Positions 42,411 through 50,522 of a stretch of 64,000 nt of DNA are shown here, piece by piece (position 1 is the first letter of the stretch; every line of letters begins with the position of its first letter). Origin of the DNA: Paracoccaceae bacterium (GTDB taxonomy: Bacteria > Pseudomonadota > Alphaproteobacteria > Rhodobacterales > Rhodobacteraceae); contig JAKIUB010000010.1 of the NCBI GenBank assembly GCA_021647745.1, forward strand, positions 1-64,000. Reading direction: 5' to 3'. The notes beneath the pieces are model-generated. The model had not been told where the DNA came from and did not search any database. It saw nothing but the letters and a program-made list of their open reading frames with translations. Both the position numbers and the translations under genes were made by a program.

Positions 42411-42449
42411 AAATACCCATAGAGGTTGGGGGTTCGCATGGGGGTATTT
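42411..42449 (-). terminator. Hairpin after the repeat-containing membrane gene
   Basis: AAATACCC at 42411-42418 pairs with GGGTATTT at 42442-42449, right after the stop at 42452. There is a long loop and no T-run, so termination is only likely. The 180-base gap holds nothing else clear. Confidence 0.4.
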
Positions 42450-42451
42450 TC

Positions 42452-43306
42452 TTATGTCCTTTTTACCCCTGGAAGCGTTTTCGGAGGAACGGATGCAAAA
42501 TTATCAACATAGTTTTTAGCGGCACTCAGCGTGTTGAATGGAATACCGTTGCACATGAATTTTTCACCTGACGGTTCTATTACCTTGCCATTGTATTCGA
42601 CCAAGTTGGTGTCTGGCTCAGGAGCGTTTTCAATAGGCTGTGAGGTTTTCAATTGCATCGGTTCAGGCGCAGGATCAGGCTGGGCTGAAATCGGCTCATG
42701 CTTGGGTATTGTGACTGCACTTAGCTCTGCAATTTTGGCCATCAATTCGTCTTTCTTAAACAACATATCGATATGCTCTTTGGCATGATCAATCTGACGA
42801 AACTCCGCATTTTCCACATGGAATATTCCATTGGCCTCGGAAATTGCATGGCCGTTATAGGAAGTTTTCTTGCCATAATTCGAAACAGGTGTTTCGCGGC
42901 TTGGTGCGGCATTTTCCGGTTTAGCGGTTTTTGCCGCGTACCCAGGGTTTTGGGCTGTGTCTTTGGTTTCTTTGTTGAGCGCAGAATAGCTCTTTTGAAA
43001 AGCATCGCCCTGCTTGAGCGATTGTTTGGATACGTCCAATTGATCGCGCGAAACCTTCAGCATTTGCTGCGTGTATTCGGCGGTATCAACATTCGCCCGT
43101 CCCATCTGCACAAACGCGACAAGAATAAACCCAGCAAGTCCAATGCCAATCCCAGGAATCATTGCCAACAGCCCAGCTCCACCGCCAGCATATTGCGAAA
43201 CACCAGCCGCACTGACGATGGCTACAAGTACCCCAATGACAATTACGGACCACGCCATGAATGCAAGAAAGCTAAAAAGTGATCTGGCGGCTTCGTATGA
43301 ACGCAT
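42452..43306 (-). CDS. Two-span membrane protein with duplicated 31-residue C-terminal module
   Basis: 284 residues from the ATG at 43306. Residues about 12-33 and 44-66 are membrane helices with a Gly-rich turn (YAGGGAGLLAMIPGIGIG) between them. Residues 74-120 are coiled-coil-like. Two 31-residue modules, 150-180 and 238-268, share the pattern YNG-x2-I, Phe at offset 12, and an AKxxxD end. A Pro/Glu-rich linker separates them. No known family; the modules may bind a ligand or peptide. It is not obviously degraded. Confidence 0.6.
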   Translation of the reverse strand: MRSYEAARSLFSFLAFMAWSVIVIGVLVAIVSAAGVSQYAGGGAGLLAMIPGIGIGLAGFILVAFVQMGRANVDTAEYTQQMLKVSRDQLDVSKQSLKQGDAFQKSYSALNKETKDTAQNPGYAAKTAKPENAAPSRETPVSNYGKKTSYNGHAISEANGIFHVENAEFRQIDHAKEHIDMLFKKDELMAKIAELSAVTIPKHEPISAQPDPAPEPMQLKTSQPIENAPEPDTNLVEYNGKVIEPSGEKFMCNGIPFNTLSAAKNYVDNFASVPPKTLPGVKRT

Positions 43307-43462
43307 AGTGGGTATTTCTTCAAGCTTTACGACAAGGCATGTTTTCAAATTGATTGAAACACTATGCCACGAATTTCGTTTCACTCAAGAGTTGAGTTTC
43401 ATATCAAATGCATAGTTGTTGAATTTGCCGGTTTATCTTTATCTTTTGGATTTCCCAATTGA

Positions 43463-44005
43463 CTATCTCAAGCTTGCTTTTGCGTCATTAATGCTCAGAA
43501 ACATGCGATGCTCCTGTTCAGCATTCCCGATAAAATCGAAGCCAAGCTTTTTATAAAACGCGACACGTCGGTTAAGGGCATTTTGATCACCGTCATTGAG
43601 AACATCAAGGATAATGGCCGCACATCCCGCCAACTCGGAGATATCAATTGCGTTTTGAATAGCGTGAATCATTAGCGCCGTACCAATACCATTTCCCTGA
43701 CAGCTCTGATCAACTGCGACTGCGTTCAGATATACCGCTGGAACCGTTGGACGGTTGCTTCTACCTGCGAGCTGCGGTGCCTCAGCAGCTGTTACAGAAT
43801 GAACATTAAGTACGTAGAAACCCTTTGCTGGCGATTTGTTTGCAATATCCTCAGAAGCCACCCAAACTGTCACGAGGTTGTCTTTAATTTGTTGCGAGAT
43901 CGAGGATTTGAAAAAACCGTCAATCGGGGCAAAGCCGCAAGAAAAGGCGCTCCGATCATGGAGCGCCTTTTCAAACTTGGCGATAAATAATGGCTGGTCA
44001 GCCAT
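43463..44005 (-). CDS. GNAT acetyltransferase toxin of a toxin-antitoxin pair
   Basis: 180 residues. The acetyl-CoA loop is QGNGIGTALMIHAIQ after the strand YLNAVAVDQSC, and the C-terminal FYKKLGFDFIG block is typical of GNAT enzymes. The N-terminus (KFEKALHDRSAFSCGFAPID) resembles TacT/AtaT-type toxins that acetylate aminoacyl-tRNA. It overlaps the antitoxin gene by 8 bases. It appears complete. Confidence 0.88.
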   Translation of the reverse strand: MADQPLFIAKFEKALHDRSAFSCGFAPIDGFFKSSISQQIKDNLVTVWVASEDIANKSPAKGFYVLNVHSVTAAEAPQLAGRSNRPTVPAVYLNAVAVDQSCQGNGIGTALMIHAIQNAIDISELAGCAAIILDVLNDGDQNALNRRVAFYKKLGFDFIGNAEQEHRMFLSINDAKASLR

Positions 44006-44306
44006 TACGCAGAATGCCTTGTGTATCAGTTTTTGCCTTGGCCAACCCTTCGATTCTCTTGCCTGGTGCGTTCACAGCCTTGGCAAAAGCGTCGAAATAT
44101 TCCGGGGCAAGTGAAGTCGAAAACTGCGATGCTTCTATCGCAACGGCCTTCTCGTAAGCCGCAGAAACGATGAATGCACTTTCGTCCATACCAACCGCCG
44201 ACGCCGCCCGTGCAATCGCCGCGCTGACACTTGGCTTCACACGCTGTTCTTTTCGAACAGTTTTCTTTTCCGCCACATCGGCGGTAACATCGGTATAGTG
44301 GAGCAT
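43998..44306 (-). CDS. DUF1778-type antitoxin
   Basis: 102 residues. The N-terminal half has a ribbon-helix-helix-like region (RKEQRVKPSVSAAIARAASA) and the C-terminal half (SLAPEYFDAFAKAVNAPGKR) is the toxin-binding tail seen in DUF1778 antitoxins. It precedes the GNAT toxin with an 8-base overlap, the usual order. Two inverted repeats in its promoter are likely operators. The basic N-terminus is somewhat longer than usual. Confidence 0.85.
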   Translation of the reverse strand: MLHYTDVTADVAEKKTVRKEQRVKPSVSAAIARAASAVGMDESAFIVSAAYEKAVAIEASQFSTSLAPEYFDAFAKAVNAPGKRIEGLAKAKTDTQGILRNG

Positions 44307-44309
44307 TTG

Positions 44310-44356
44310 GATACCTCAATCTTTCAGGTATCTATGTACGGCATTTGTCCGTACAT
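44310..44356. promoter_or_regulatory. Paired operators of the toxin-antitoxin operon
   Basis: GATACCT-N9-AGGTATC (44310-44332) and ATGTACGG-N7-CCGTACAT (44334-44356) are two perfect inverted repeats side by side just before the antitoxin start. Antitoxins of this type repress their own promoter by binding such sites. Confidence 0.7.
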
Positions 44357-44385
44357 TTCAAGGTTTACTTCAATTATTGGAGCAA

Positions 44386-44760
44386 TTAGTCGTTACTATT
44401 GCCCAAAGCTTGTTTGGCCAATGCAAGCGCCTCGAAATAAATGATATTTCGTGGTTCTGATTCCCAAAGTTTTGGCCTGCTCGGTAGCCAAGCTTTCAGT
44501 TCGGGGTATTGTTCTGCGAATTGTCGGGCTTCGTCGATATTGTTTTTAAACATTTGCTTGCGGTCCACAACGTAAATCCCTGCTGAGGTGTTTTTCGCCA
44601 CGTCCTCAATCGTTCGAATGATGGCTTTGGTATCGCAGGCAAATTCGTCGAACATCGACTTCAGCACCCACTCGCTGCTCAAACGGCTCCACTTGGCCCA
44701 AGCATCGCGCACGACATTTTTCGAGCTGCATGACGCACAGACTGGATACGCGCCAACCAT
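44386..44760 (-). CDS. Hypothetical protein with a degenerate zinc-finger start
   Basis: 124 residues. It begins MVGAYPVCASCSSKNVVRDA, a Cys-x2-Cys knuckle, and later has EFACDTK where a second Cys pair would be expected, so the metal site may be lost. The rest is helical, with ARQFAEQYPELKAWLPSRPK near the end. Similar proteins occur on mobile DNA. It diverges from the TraG-like gene. Confidence 0.55.
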   Translation of the reverse strand: MVGAYPVCASCSSKNVVRDAWAKWSRLSSEWVLKSMFDEFACDTKAIIRTIEDVAKNTSAGIYVVDRKQMFKNNIDEARQFAEQYPELKAWLPSRPKLWESEPRNIIYFEALALAKQALGNSND

Positions 44761-44956
44761 TTCGTCGACCTTGATTTATTGATGTCCCATCGCTTTCTCC
44801 CTTCGCTGGGTGGCCGTCCGAAGCAATTTCAGGCGTACCCGACGAAAGGCGAAGAGCGGATGAAGGAACGGCTCTGAGTCAATTCTATGCTTTTGGAGGC
44901 GCAGGCATAGATGCCACGAGGTCAGGTATTCTTAGGTCAGGTCGCGGTGCGTATTG

Positions 44957-44968
44957 TTCAATATTGAA
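44957..44968. promoter_or_regulatory. Perfect 12-base palindrome between divergent island genes
   Basis: TTCAATATTGAA lies about 20 bases before the TraG-like gene. AGGTCAGGT occurs twice just upstream (about 44919-44941). It could be an operator. Confidence 0.35.
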
Positions 44969-44985
44969 ACTGGCAGAATTGCCAA

Positions 44986-45783
44986 ATGAAATCAGATTTT
45001 AGCATCACAACCATCGGCACGACAACCGGCAGATATCGGCCCCGAGAGTTCGGCATAAGACAGCCTGATCGCCTGATGCACATGTATATCGTGGGTCAAA
45101 CAGGCACCGGAAAATTAACGTTGCTAATGAACATGATTAAGCAGGATGCCGAACGGAGCCGAGGGTTTTGCTTGATTGATCCACATGGCGATCTCGCCGA
45201 GCAAGTTTCGGCTATAGCTGGGTCGAATCAAATCTACTGGAATGTTGCAGATCCCAAATGCCCATACGGATATAACCCTCTTACGCACGTTTCCGCCGAA
45301 TACAGGCCGCTTATTGCGTCGGGCTTGATTGACGCCCTGAAAAAGCAATGGGCAGATGCTTGGGGCGTGCGTATGGAGCACCTGTTGAGATTTTCATTAT
45401 TGGCGCTGTTAGAACAACCCAAAGCCAGCATCCAAGACATTATGCCGATGTTTCTGGACAAGCACTTTCGACAGCGCGTGGTTTCAACAATCACCGATCC
45501 TCACGTCAGAGAGTTTTGGACGATGGAGTTTCCGAATATGAACTACAAAGGTGCCGTTGATGGCGTCGCGCCAATCGCCAACAAGCTGGGTGGATTTCTG
45601 TCCCATCCCCTTGTTCGCAAAGCAATGTGTGAGCCGGAGCAAAAGGCCACCGCCATCGGAAAGCTTATATGGCTTGCCCTTTGGTTTCGCCTTGCTGATT
45701 TTGAACTCGGACAGAGGCATTTGGGGGTATCGTCTTTCGTGTTATGGGGATGTACCCCCATCGATACCCCCAATCAGATGTGA
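44986..45783 (+). pseudogene. Truncated TraG/VirD4-like DNA-transfer ATPase
   Basis: The first about 216 residues match conjugative coupling or TraG-like ATPases: FGIRQPDRLMHMYIVGQTGT, LIDPHGDLAEQVSAIAGSNQ, YGYNPL and the HPLVRKAMCEPE block. After that (about 45636) the frame reads backwards through an integrase fragment to a stop at 45783. Walker A is GQTGTGKL at residues 37-44, with Leu instead of Ser/Thr after the Lys, so ATP use is probably lost. The full protein would be about twice this length. Confidence 0.8.
45637..45720 (-). pseudogene. N-terminal fragment of a tyrosine integrase
   Basis: From the ATG at 45720 the minus strand reads MPLSEFKISKAKPKGKPYKL, then SDGGGLLL, the DUF4102 start of P4-type integrases. 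Homology then ends where the TraG-like gene begins. It lies on the same strand as tRNA-Leu, 164 bases downstream of its 3' end, the standard place for the integrase of a tRNA-targeting element. The catalytic domain is gone. Confidence 0.82.
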
Positions 45784-45796
45784 AATGGGGGTATCG
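45723..45796. repeat. Three copies of GGGGGTATCG near the tRNA-Leu end
   Basis: Copies at 45723-45732 (+), 45762-45771 (-) and 45787-45796 (+). They lie between the integrase start and tRNA-Leu. They may be integrase arm-type or excisionase sites, or an integrase promoter operator. TTTTGAGC also occurs twice just beyond (about 45849-45866). Confidence 0.55.
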
Positions 45797-45884
45797 AGTG
45801 TTCAGCTATGTGAACACTTAAGACACAAAAACCCTTAAAATACAAGCATTTTGAGCGATTTTGAGCAGCTATGAGAAGGAGAAA

Positions 45885-45971
45885 TGGTGCCCAGGAGAAG
45901 ACTCGAACTTCCACGTCCATAAGGACACTAGCACCTGAAGCTAGCGCGTCTACCAATTCCGCCACCTGGGC
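45885..45971 (-). tRNA. tRNA-Leu (CAG)
   Basis: 87 bases including encoded CCA. Acceptor GCCCAGG/CCTGGGC, anticodon stem CTAGC/GCTAG with loop TTCAGGT (anticodon CAG), a long variable arm, and the T loop TTCGAGT. Its 3' end faces the island and is the likely integration target. Confidence 0.97.
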
Positions 45972-46134
45972 AGGTGTGTTGGTGTGGGGTGTGACTATAC
46001 CTGTGATGCAGGGGTGTCAACGGATTGAGGGCGAAAAAATGACGAGATCATGAAAAAATCTATATACTCTGTCGCACGGTTTATTCTGGCTTGTCCAGCT
46101 TGCCCAAGGGCGGTATGCAGGAGGGGAATTTGAA

Positions 46135-47133
46135 ATGGAGCGTTCCATGACCAACACACTTCCTCTTGTAACCATTTTTGGCGGGTCGGGCTTTGTCGGC
46201 CGCTATATTGCCCGGCGTATGGCGCGGGCAGGCTGGCGGGTTCGGGTGGCGGTGCGGCGGCCAAATGAGGCTATGCATGTGCTGCTTTACGGCGAGGTTG
46301 GCCAAGTGGTGCTGGTGCAGGCCAATGTGCGGGATGATGCTTCCACTCGGGCGGCCCTAGCCGGGGCAGATGCCGTGGTGAATTGCGTGGGTATCCTTAG
46401 CGAGGACAGCCGGCAAAAATTCGATGCGGTTCATAGTGAGGCCGCCGCGCGGATTGCCAGATTTTCTGCTGCTGAAGGGGTGAAAAACCTCGTGCATCTT
46501 TCAGCGCTGAGCGCGGATGTGGAGTCCGAGAGCGCCTATGCCCGCAGCAAGGCTGCCGGTGAAGCCGCCGTGCTGGAGCATTTTCCTGCTGCCACCATTT
46601 TGCGCCCATCAATCGTTTTTGGTACGGAAGACCGCTTTTTCAACTTGTTTGGTACGATTGCGCGCTATTCGATGGTTGTTCCCGTTGTCGGGGCGGAGAC
46701 GCAGTTTCAGCCGGTATATGTCGATGATGTCGCCGCCGCAGCCGAAGCCGCGATCCTGAAGGGGGCGGGGGGCATCTTTTCGCTCGGGGGGCCGGATGTG
46801 GAAACCATGCGTGCACTGATGGAGCGGATGCTGAAAGTGGTTCGCAGGGAGCGGTTTCTTGTTAATGTTCCTTTCGGGGTTGCTCGTATCCAGGCATTTT
46901 TTATCGAAATGTGGCACAAGATAACCCTCGGGGTCGTGCCGCTTCTGTTGACAAGGGATCAGGTCAAGCTTCTGAAAGTTGACAATGTTGTGCCTGATGG
47001 TGGCAGGGGGCTGGCCGAGCTGGGTGTGGACCCGACTTCGATGGAGGCGGTGCTTGACAGCTATCTGTATCGTTTTCGCCAGCAAGGGCAATATACCGAT
47101 CTGACGCAATCCGCCAAAAACCTGCGCGGCTAA
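46135..47133 (+). CDS. Complex I NDUFA9-like NAD(P)-binding protein
   Basis: 332 residues; a start at 46147 is also possible. The Rossmann start is VTIFGGSGFVGRYIARRMAR and the atypical SDR features (ALSADVESESAYARSKAAGE) and PSIVFGTEDRFFN fit the NDUFA9 family. In alphaproteobacteria it is a complex I accessory protein related to the mitochondrial subunit. It stands alone next to tRNA-Leu, away from nuo genes. Confidence 0.9.
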   Translation: MERSMTNTLPLVTIFGGSGFVGRYIARRMARAGWRVRVAVRRPNEAMHVLLYGEVGQVVLVQANVRDDASTRAALAGADAVVNCVGILSEDSRQKFDAVHSEAAARIARFSAAEGVKNLVHLSALSADVESESAYARSKAAGEAAVLEHFPAATILRPSIVFGTEDRFFNLFGTIARYSMVVPVVGAETQFQPVYVDDVAAAAEAAILKGAGGIFSLGGPDVETMRALMERMLKVVRRERFLVNVPFGVARIQAFFIEMWHKITLGVVPLLLTRDQVKLLKVDNVVPDGGRGLAELGVDPTSMEAVLDSYLYRFRQQGQYTDLTQSAKNLRG

Positions 47134-47165
47134 AGCGCAAGCCCTAAAACCAATAGATCCGGCCC

Positions 47166-48122
47166 CTAGCTTAGGCGGGTAAACTCTTCGGAAAGCCACG
47201 GGTGGCTTGATATTGTTGGTTGAATCAGCATATCGTCAATCAGCGCGGCAAGGCGCGTGGCAATGTCTTTTGGCATGCGGTCGAGTGTGTCCTTGCGAGC
47301 AAATAGAGAGATGCGGCGGGCGAGACCAGTGAAGGGCAGAGGCAGGATATCCACCTCCGCCTGAAAGCGTTGGGCGCGCAAATAGCACATTGGCGGTGCG
47401 ATCGCCCAGCCGGTGCCCTGCGCGACCATCGCCATAATTGACTGATAGCTATCAATCTCGAAATTTTGCGGCAGAGCCAGCCTTTCGGCCTTTAGCCGCG
47501 CCTCGATCATGCGCCCGACCACCTGATTGCGCGGAAACCGGATAAAGGGTTTTGCCATCAGCTGTGGCAGGGCCGGACGGCTCGGCTCTACCACCCCTTT
47601 CGGCGCAAGCAGCACAAATGGTTCGTTGAGAAGCGGATATATTTCCATCCAGTCTTCTGGTGATTGCGGCTCGGCGGCAATACACATATCGACGGTGCGG
47701 GCTTCCAGCGCCGCGAGGTTTTCGTGGCTGGCGCCGGTTTGCAGGATAATATGGCATTCCGGCATTTCCGTTGAAAGACTGGCCATCAACGCGGGCGTGA
47801 CATCCGGCTCAAAATCATCAATGACCGCCAGCGATAGTCGGGTGAAATTGGCATAATCGAATACCGCCAGTTCGGCGCGGGCGCGCACGGCCTCCGTGAG
47901 GATATTGCTCGCCCGACGGCGAAAAAGCACACCGGCAGGGGTGAGCGCTAGTGGTCTGGTGCTGCGATCTATCAGGGTGGTGCCGAGGTCTTTTTCAAGG
48001 TTGCTCAGATGTTGGGAGATGGAAGACGGGCTGGTAGAAAGCCGCTTGGCTGCCGCCGCGACCGAGCCTTCCTCTATTGCCGCGATAAAAATCTCGATAT
48101 TGCGCAGGGTCAGGCGGCTCAT
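47166..48122 (-). CDS. LysR family transcriptional regulator
   Basis: 318 residues. The helix-turn-helix is IEEGSVAAAAKRLSTSPSSI, followed by a substrate-binding domain with FARKDTLDRMPKDIATRLAA near the end. It overlaps the DegT-like aminotransferase stop by 4 bases, on the same strand, so the pair is cotranslated, unusual because LysR genes mostly diverge from targets. Effector unknown. Confidence 0.9.
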   Translation of the reverse strand: MSRLTLRNIEIFIAAIEEGSVAAAAKRLSTSPSSISQHLSNLEKDLGTTLIDRSTRPLALTPAGVLFRRRASNILTEAVRARAELAVFDYANFTRLSLAVIDDFEPDVTPALMASLSTEMPECHIILQTGASHENLAALEARTVDMCIAAEPQSPEDWMEIYPLLNEPFVLLAPKGVVEPSRPALPQLMAKPFIRFPRNQVVGRMIEARLKAERLALPQNFEIDSYQSIMAMVAQGTGWAIAPPMCYLRAQRFQAEVDILPLPFTGLARRISLFARKDTLDRMPKDIATRLAALIDDMLIQPTISSHPWLSEEFTRLS

Positions 48123-49312
48123 GGCAGGGCCTCGTTCAGGCTTTCTATCACCACTTGCGCAAGGGTGTCGGCGTCTGTCTCGCTCAGGCCGAGGGGCAGG
48201 CGGATATCACACAGTGTGGCCAAAACGGTTTCCGAGCGGGGCAGGGGTTGCGGCGCTATATATGCCCAATGGGGTGCGCGCGATGTAAAGCCCGTTGGCA
48301 CATCCCCCCCGAAAAACTTGATAGGCACGCCGTGGCGCGTGCTGTCGGCAATCACCGCCTCGATCTGTGATTGGCTCAGCCCTTCCATAAAAAATTGTAG
48401 CGAGGTGGGGGTGTAGTCCTCCTCTGGCGGACGCTCGGGCAGGCGGACCAGCTGGTGGGTTTTGAGCCGGGCTGCGATCCGGTCATGCAGCCAGCGCCAG
48501 CGGGCATTTCGGGTGGGCAGCAGAGGTAGTTGCGGGCGCAAAATGGCGGCCACAAGCGCCGACATGCGCATAGAGTGATTGGCGCAGGTGCCTTTCCAGC
48601 GGGCAAAGACCGCCTCGGGCGGCGCGGCGCTGTGCTGGGCATAAAGCATATAACTGCCCGACATCAAAATAGCGCGGGCAGCGAGATCTTCGTCATCGGT
48701 CACGATCAACCCGCCCTCGCCGGTGTTGAATTGCTTGTAGGATTGGCTGGAAAATGCCCCCGCGATGCCGAAATTTCCGGTTTGCACCCCGTTCCATGTG
48801 GCGCCCATGGTGTGGGCACAATCCTCGATCATTTTTATGCCTATATTTTCGCAAAGTGCCGATACGGCCTCCATATCGGCTACATGACCGCGCATATGCG
48901 ACATCAGCAGGTATTTGGCACCGCTGGATTCGGCTTTTTTGCGCAGGTCATCAATATCAATCACCAGCCGCTGGTTGATCTCCACCAGCACCGCTTCGGC
49001 ATTCAGATGCTCGATGGCGCCGGGAACCGGTGCCAGCGTAAAGGCATTGAGCAGCACTTTATCTCCGGGTTGCACCCCGGCGGCTTTCAGCGCTAGAAAT
49101 ATTGCGGAGCCACCGGAATTGACCGCGATGCAGTATTTGCGCGCCAGAAGTGTTGCGAATTCCTGCTCCAGCAACGCGGCTTCATTACCCTCTGACCCCA
49201 TTTCCGCATAGCGAAATAAAAAGCCGGATTTAAGCAGCTTCAGGGCCGCTTGCACCGAGGTGGCGGGCGGCGCTTCGGGGGTTGCGAGGTCAAATTCGAG
49301 CTTGGCGCGCAT
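48119..49312 (-). CDS. DegT/DnrJ/EryC1/StrS-type PLP aminotransferase
   Basis: 397 residues. The PLP lysine is K193 in QSYKQFNTGEGGLIV, and EDCAHTMGATWNG binds the cofactor ring and phosphate. The family acts on keto sugars, but no sugar pathway is near. It is the first gene of a pair with a LysR regulator. The paired aminotransferase could make or consume the inducer; this is only an inference. Confidence 0.87.
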   Translation of the reverse strand: MRAKLEFDLATPEAPPATSVQAALKLLKSGFLFRYAEMGSEGNEAALLEQEFATLLARKYCIAVNSGGSAIFLALKAAGVQPGDKVLLNAFTLAPVPGAIEHLNAEAVLVEINQRLVIDIDDLRKKAESSGAKYLLMSHMRGHVADMEAVSALCENIGIKMIEDCAHTMGATWNGVQTGNFGIAGAFSSQSYKQFNTGEGGLIVTDDEDLAARAILMSGSYMLYAQHSAAPPEAVFARWKGTCANHSMRMSALVAAILRPQLPLLPTRNARWRWLHDRIAARLKTHQLVRLPERPPEEDYTPTSLQFFMEGLSQSQIEAVIADSTRHGVPIKFFGGDVPTGFTSRAPHWAYIAPQPLPRSETVLATLCDIRLPLGLSETDADTLAQVVIESLNEALP

Positions 49313-49364
49313 GGGGGCCTCAAAAATGGTGGCAATAGGTAGTGTTCAGAGATATAGCAGGGTT

Positions 49365-50522
49365 ATGAAAACAATAACAACCACCGAGGCGTTGGCAGAA
49401 TTCTGCACAGAATGCGCCACCCACCCCTATGTAACTGTAGATACAGAGTTTTTGCGCGAGCGAACCTATTATTCCAAGCTCTGCCTTGTGCAGGTGGCAA
49501 TGCCCGGTGAGGACACTATTGGCGCGGCGCTGATAGACCCGCTGGCCGAGGGTATGGACCTTGCCCCGCTTTATGCGCTGTTCAAGGATGAAAGCGTGGT
49601 AAAGGTCTTTCATGCTGCGCGGCAGGATATCGAGATTTTTGCGGTCGAGGGCGGGGTTATTCCAAAACCGTTTTTTGATACACAGGTTGCGGCGATGGTC
49701 TGCGGCTTTGGCGAGCAGGTCGGCTATGAAACGCTGGTGCGGAAGATTGCCCGTGAACAGGTGGATAAAACAAGTCGTTTCACCGACTGGTCGCGCCGCC
49801 CGCTGACAGACAAACAAAAAGTATATGCCCTCGGAGATGTAACCCACTTGCGGGTGGTCTATGAATATCTGGCTGCAGAGCTGAAGACCAAGGACCGCGA
49901 AGGCTGGGTGCAGGAGGAACTGGCGGTATTGATGGACCCTGACACCTATATCATCCGCCCGGAAGACGCCGGCAAGCGCCTGAAAACACGCACAAACTCA
50001 CCACGGTTTCTGGCCGTAGCTTTCGCTTTGGCCCAGTTTCGGGAGAGCTACGCGCAGGACCGCAACATTCCACGCCCACGGGTATTCAAGGATGACGCCC
50101 TGCTTGAACTGGCGGCCAACAAACCAAAGGACCACAGCGACCTGGCCCGTTCGAGGCTGCTGCGTGAAGGCCGCAAAGGGCCAATCGCCGAGGGGATATT
50201 GAAAGCGGTGAAAGCCGGAATGACCCTGCCGGAAAAAGATCTGCCCCAGCCACCCAAGTCTCGCGAAAAAGCCCAGGGCAGTGAAGCGCTGGGTGATCTT
50301 TTGCGGGTGCTGCTCAAGGCCAGATCATCGGCTGAAGGTGTGGCCAGCAAGCTGATTGCAACAGCAGCGGATCTTGAGCGGATCGCGGCGGAGGACGCCC
50401 CCGATGTTCATGCCCTGAAGGGCTGGCGGCGGCAGGTCTTTGGCGCCTATGCCCTGCGGCTGAAGGCCGGCGAGATTGCGCTTTCGGCCGGACCGGACGG
50501 TGTAAAGATCATCGAACTATGA
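49365..50522 (+). CDS. rnd: Ribonuclease D
   Basis: 385 residues from the ATG at 49365. The exonuclease DEDDy motifs are VTVDTEFLRERTYYSKLCLV, VFHAARQDIEIF and YALGDVTHL; an HRDC domain follows (about 215-290). It trims the 3' ends of tRNA precursors. An upstream extension lacks a ribosome site. It overlaps the CobK-like gene by 4 bases. Confidence 0.93.
   Translation: MKTITTTEALAEFCTECATHPYVTVDTEFLRERTYYSKLCLVQVAMPGEDTIGAALIDPLAEGMDLAPLYALFKDESVVKVFHAARQDIEIFAVEGGVIPKPFFDTQVAAMVCGFGEQVGYETLVRKIAREQVDKTSRFTDWSRRPLTDKQKVYALGDVTHLRVVYEYLAAELKTKDREGWVQEELAVLMDPDTYIIRPEDAGKRLKTRTNSPRFLAVAFALAQFRESYAQDRNIPRPRVFKDDALLELAANKPKDHSDLARSRLLREGRKGPIAEGILKAVKAGMTLPEKDLPQPPKSREKAQGSEALGDLLRVLLKARSSAEGVASKLIATAADLERIAAEDAPDVHALKGWRRQVFGAYALRLKAGEIALSAGPDGVKIIEL

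Larger units (their letters stand above)
40488..45884. mobile_element. Decayed genomic island between tRNA-Thr and tRNA-Leu
   Basis: This stretch is visibly more AT-rich than its surroundings and lacks housekeeping genes. It holds two IS3-family relics, a gene broken by a stop and frameshift, a toxin-antitoxin pair, several unknown genes, a truncated TraG-like ATPase and the first 28 codons of a tyrosine integrase next to the 3' end of tRNA-Leu. The tRNA-Leu-integrase order fits an element integrated there. I could not find a repeated copy of the tRNA 3' end at the other side, so the left limit is approximate. Confidence 0.75.

Noticed and set aside
45484..45636. Continuation of the integrase frame after residue 28
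   Set aside because: It reads antisense to the TraG-like gene and loses integrase features.
40488..45884. A new defence system in the island
   Set aside because: No nuclease, helicase or sensor set is intact; contents fit a decayed transfer element with a toxin-antitoxin pair.
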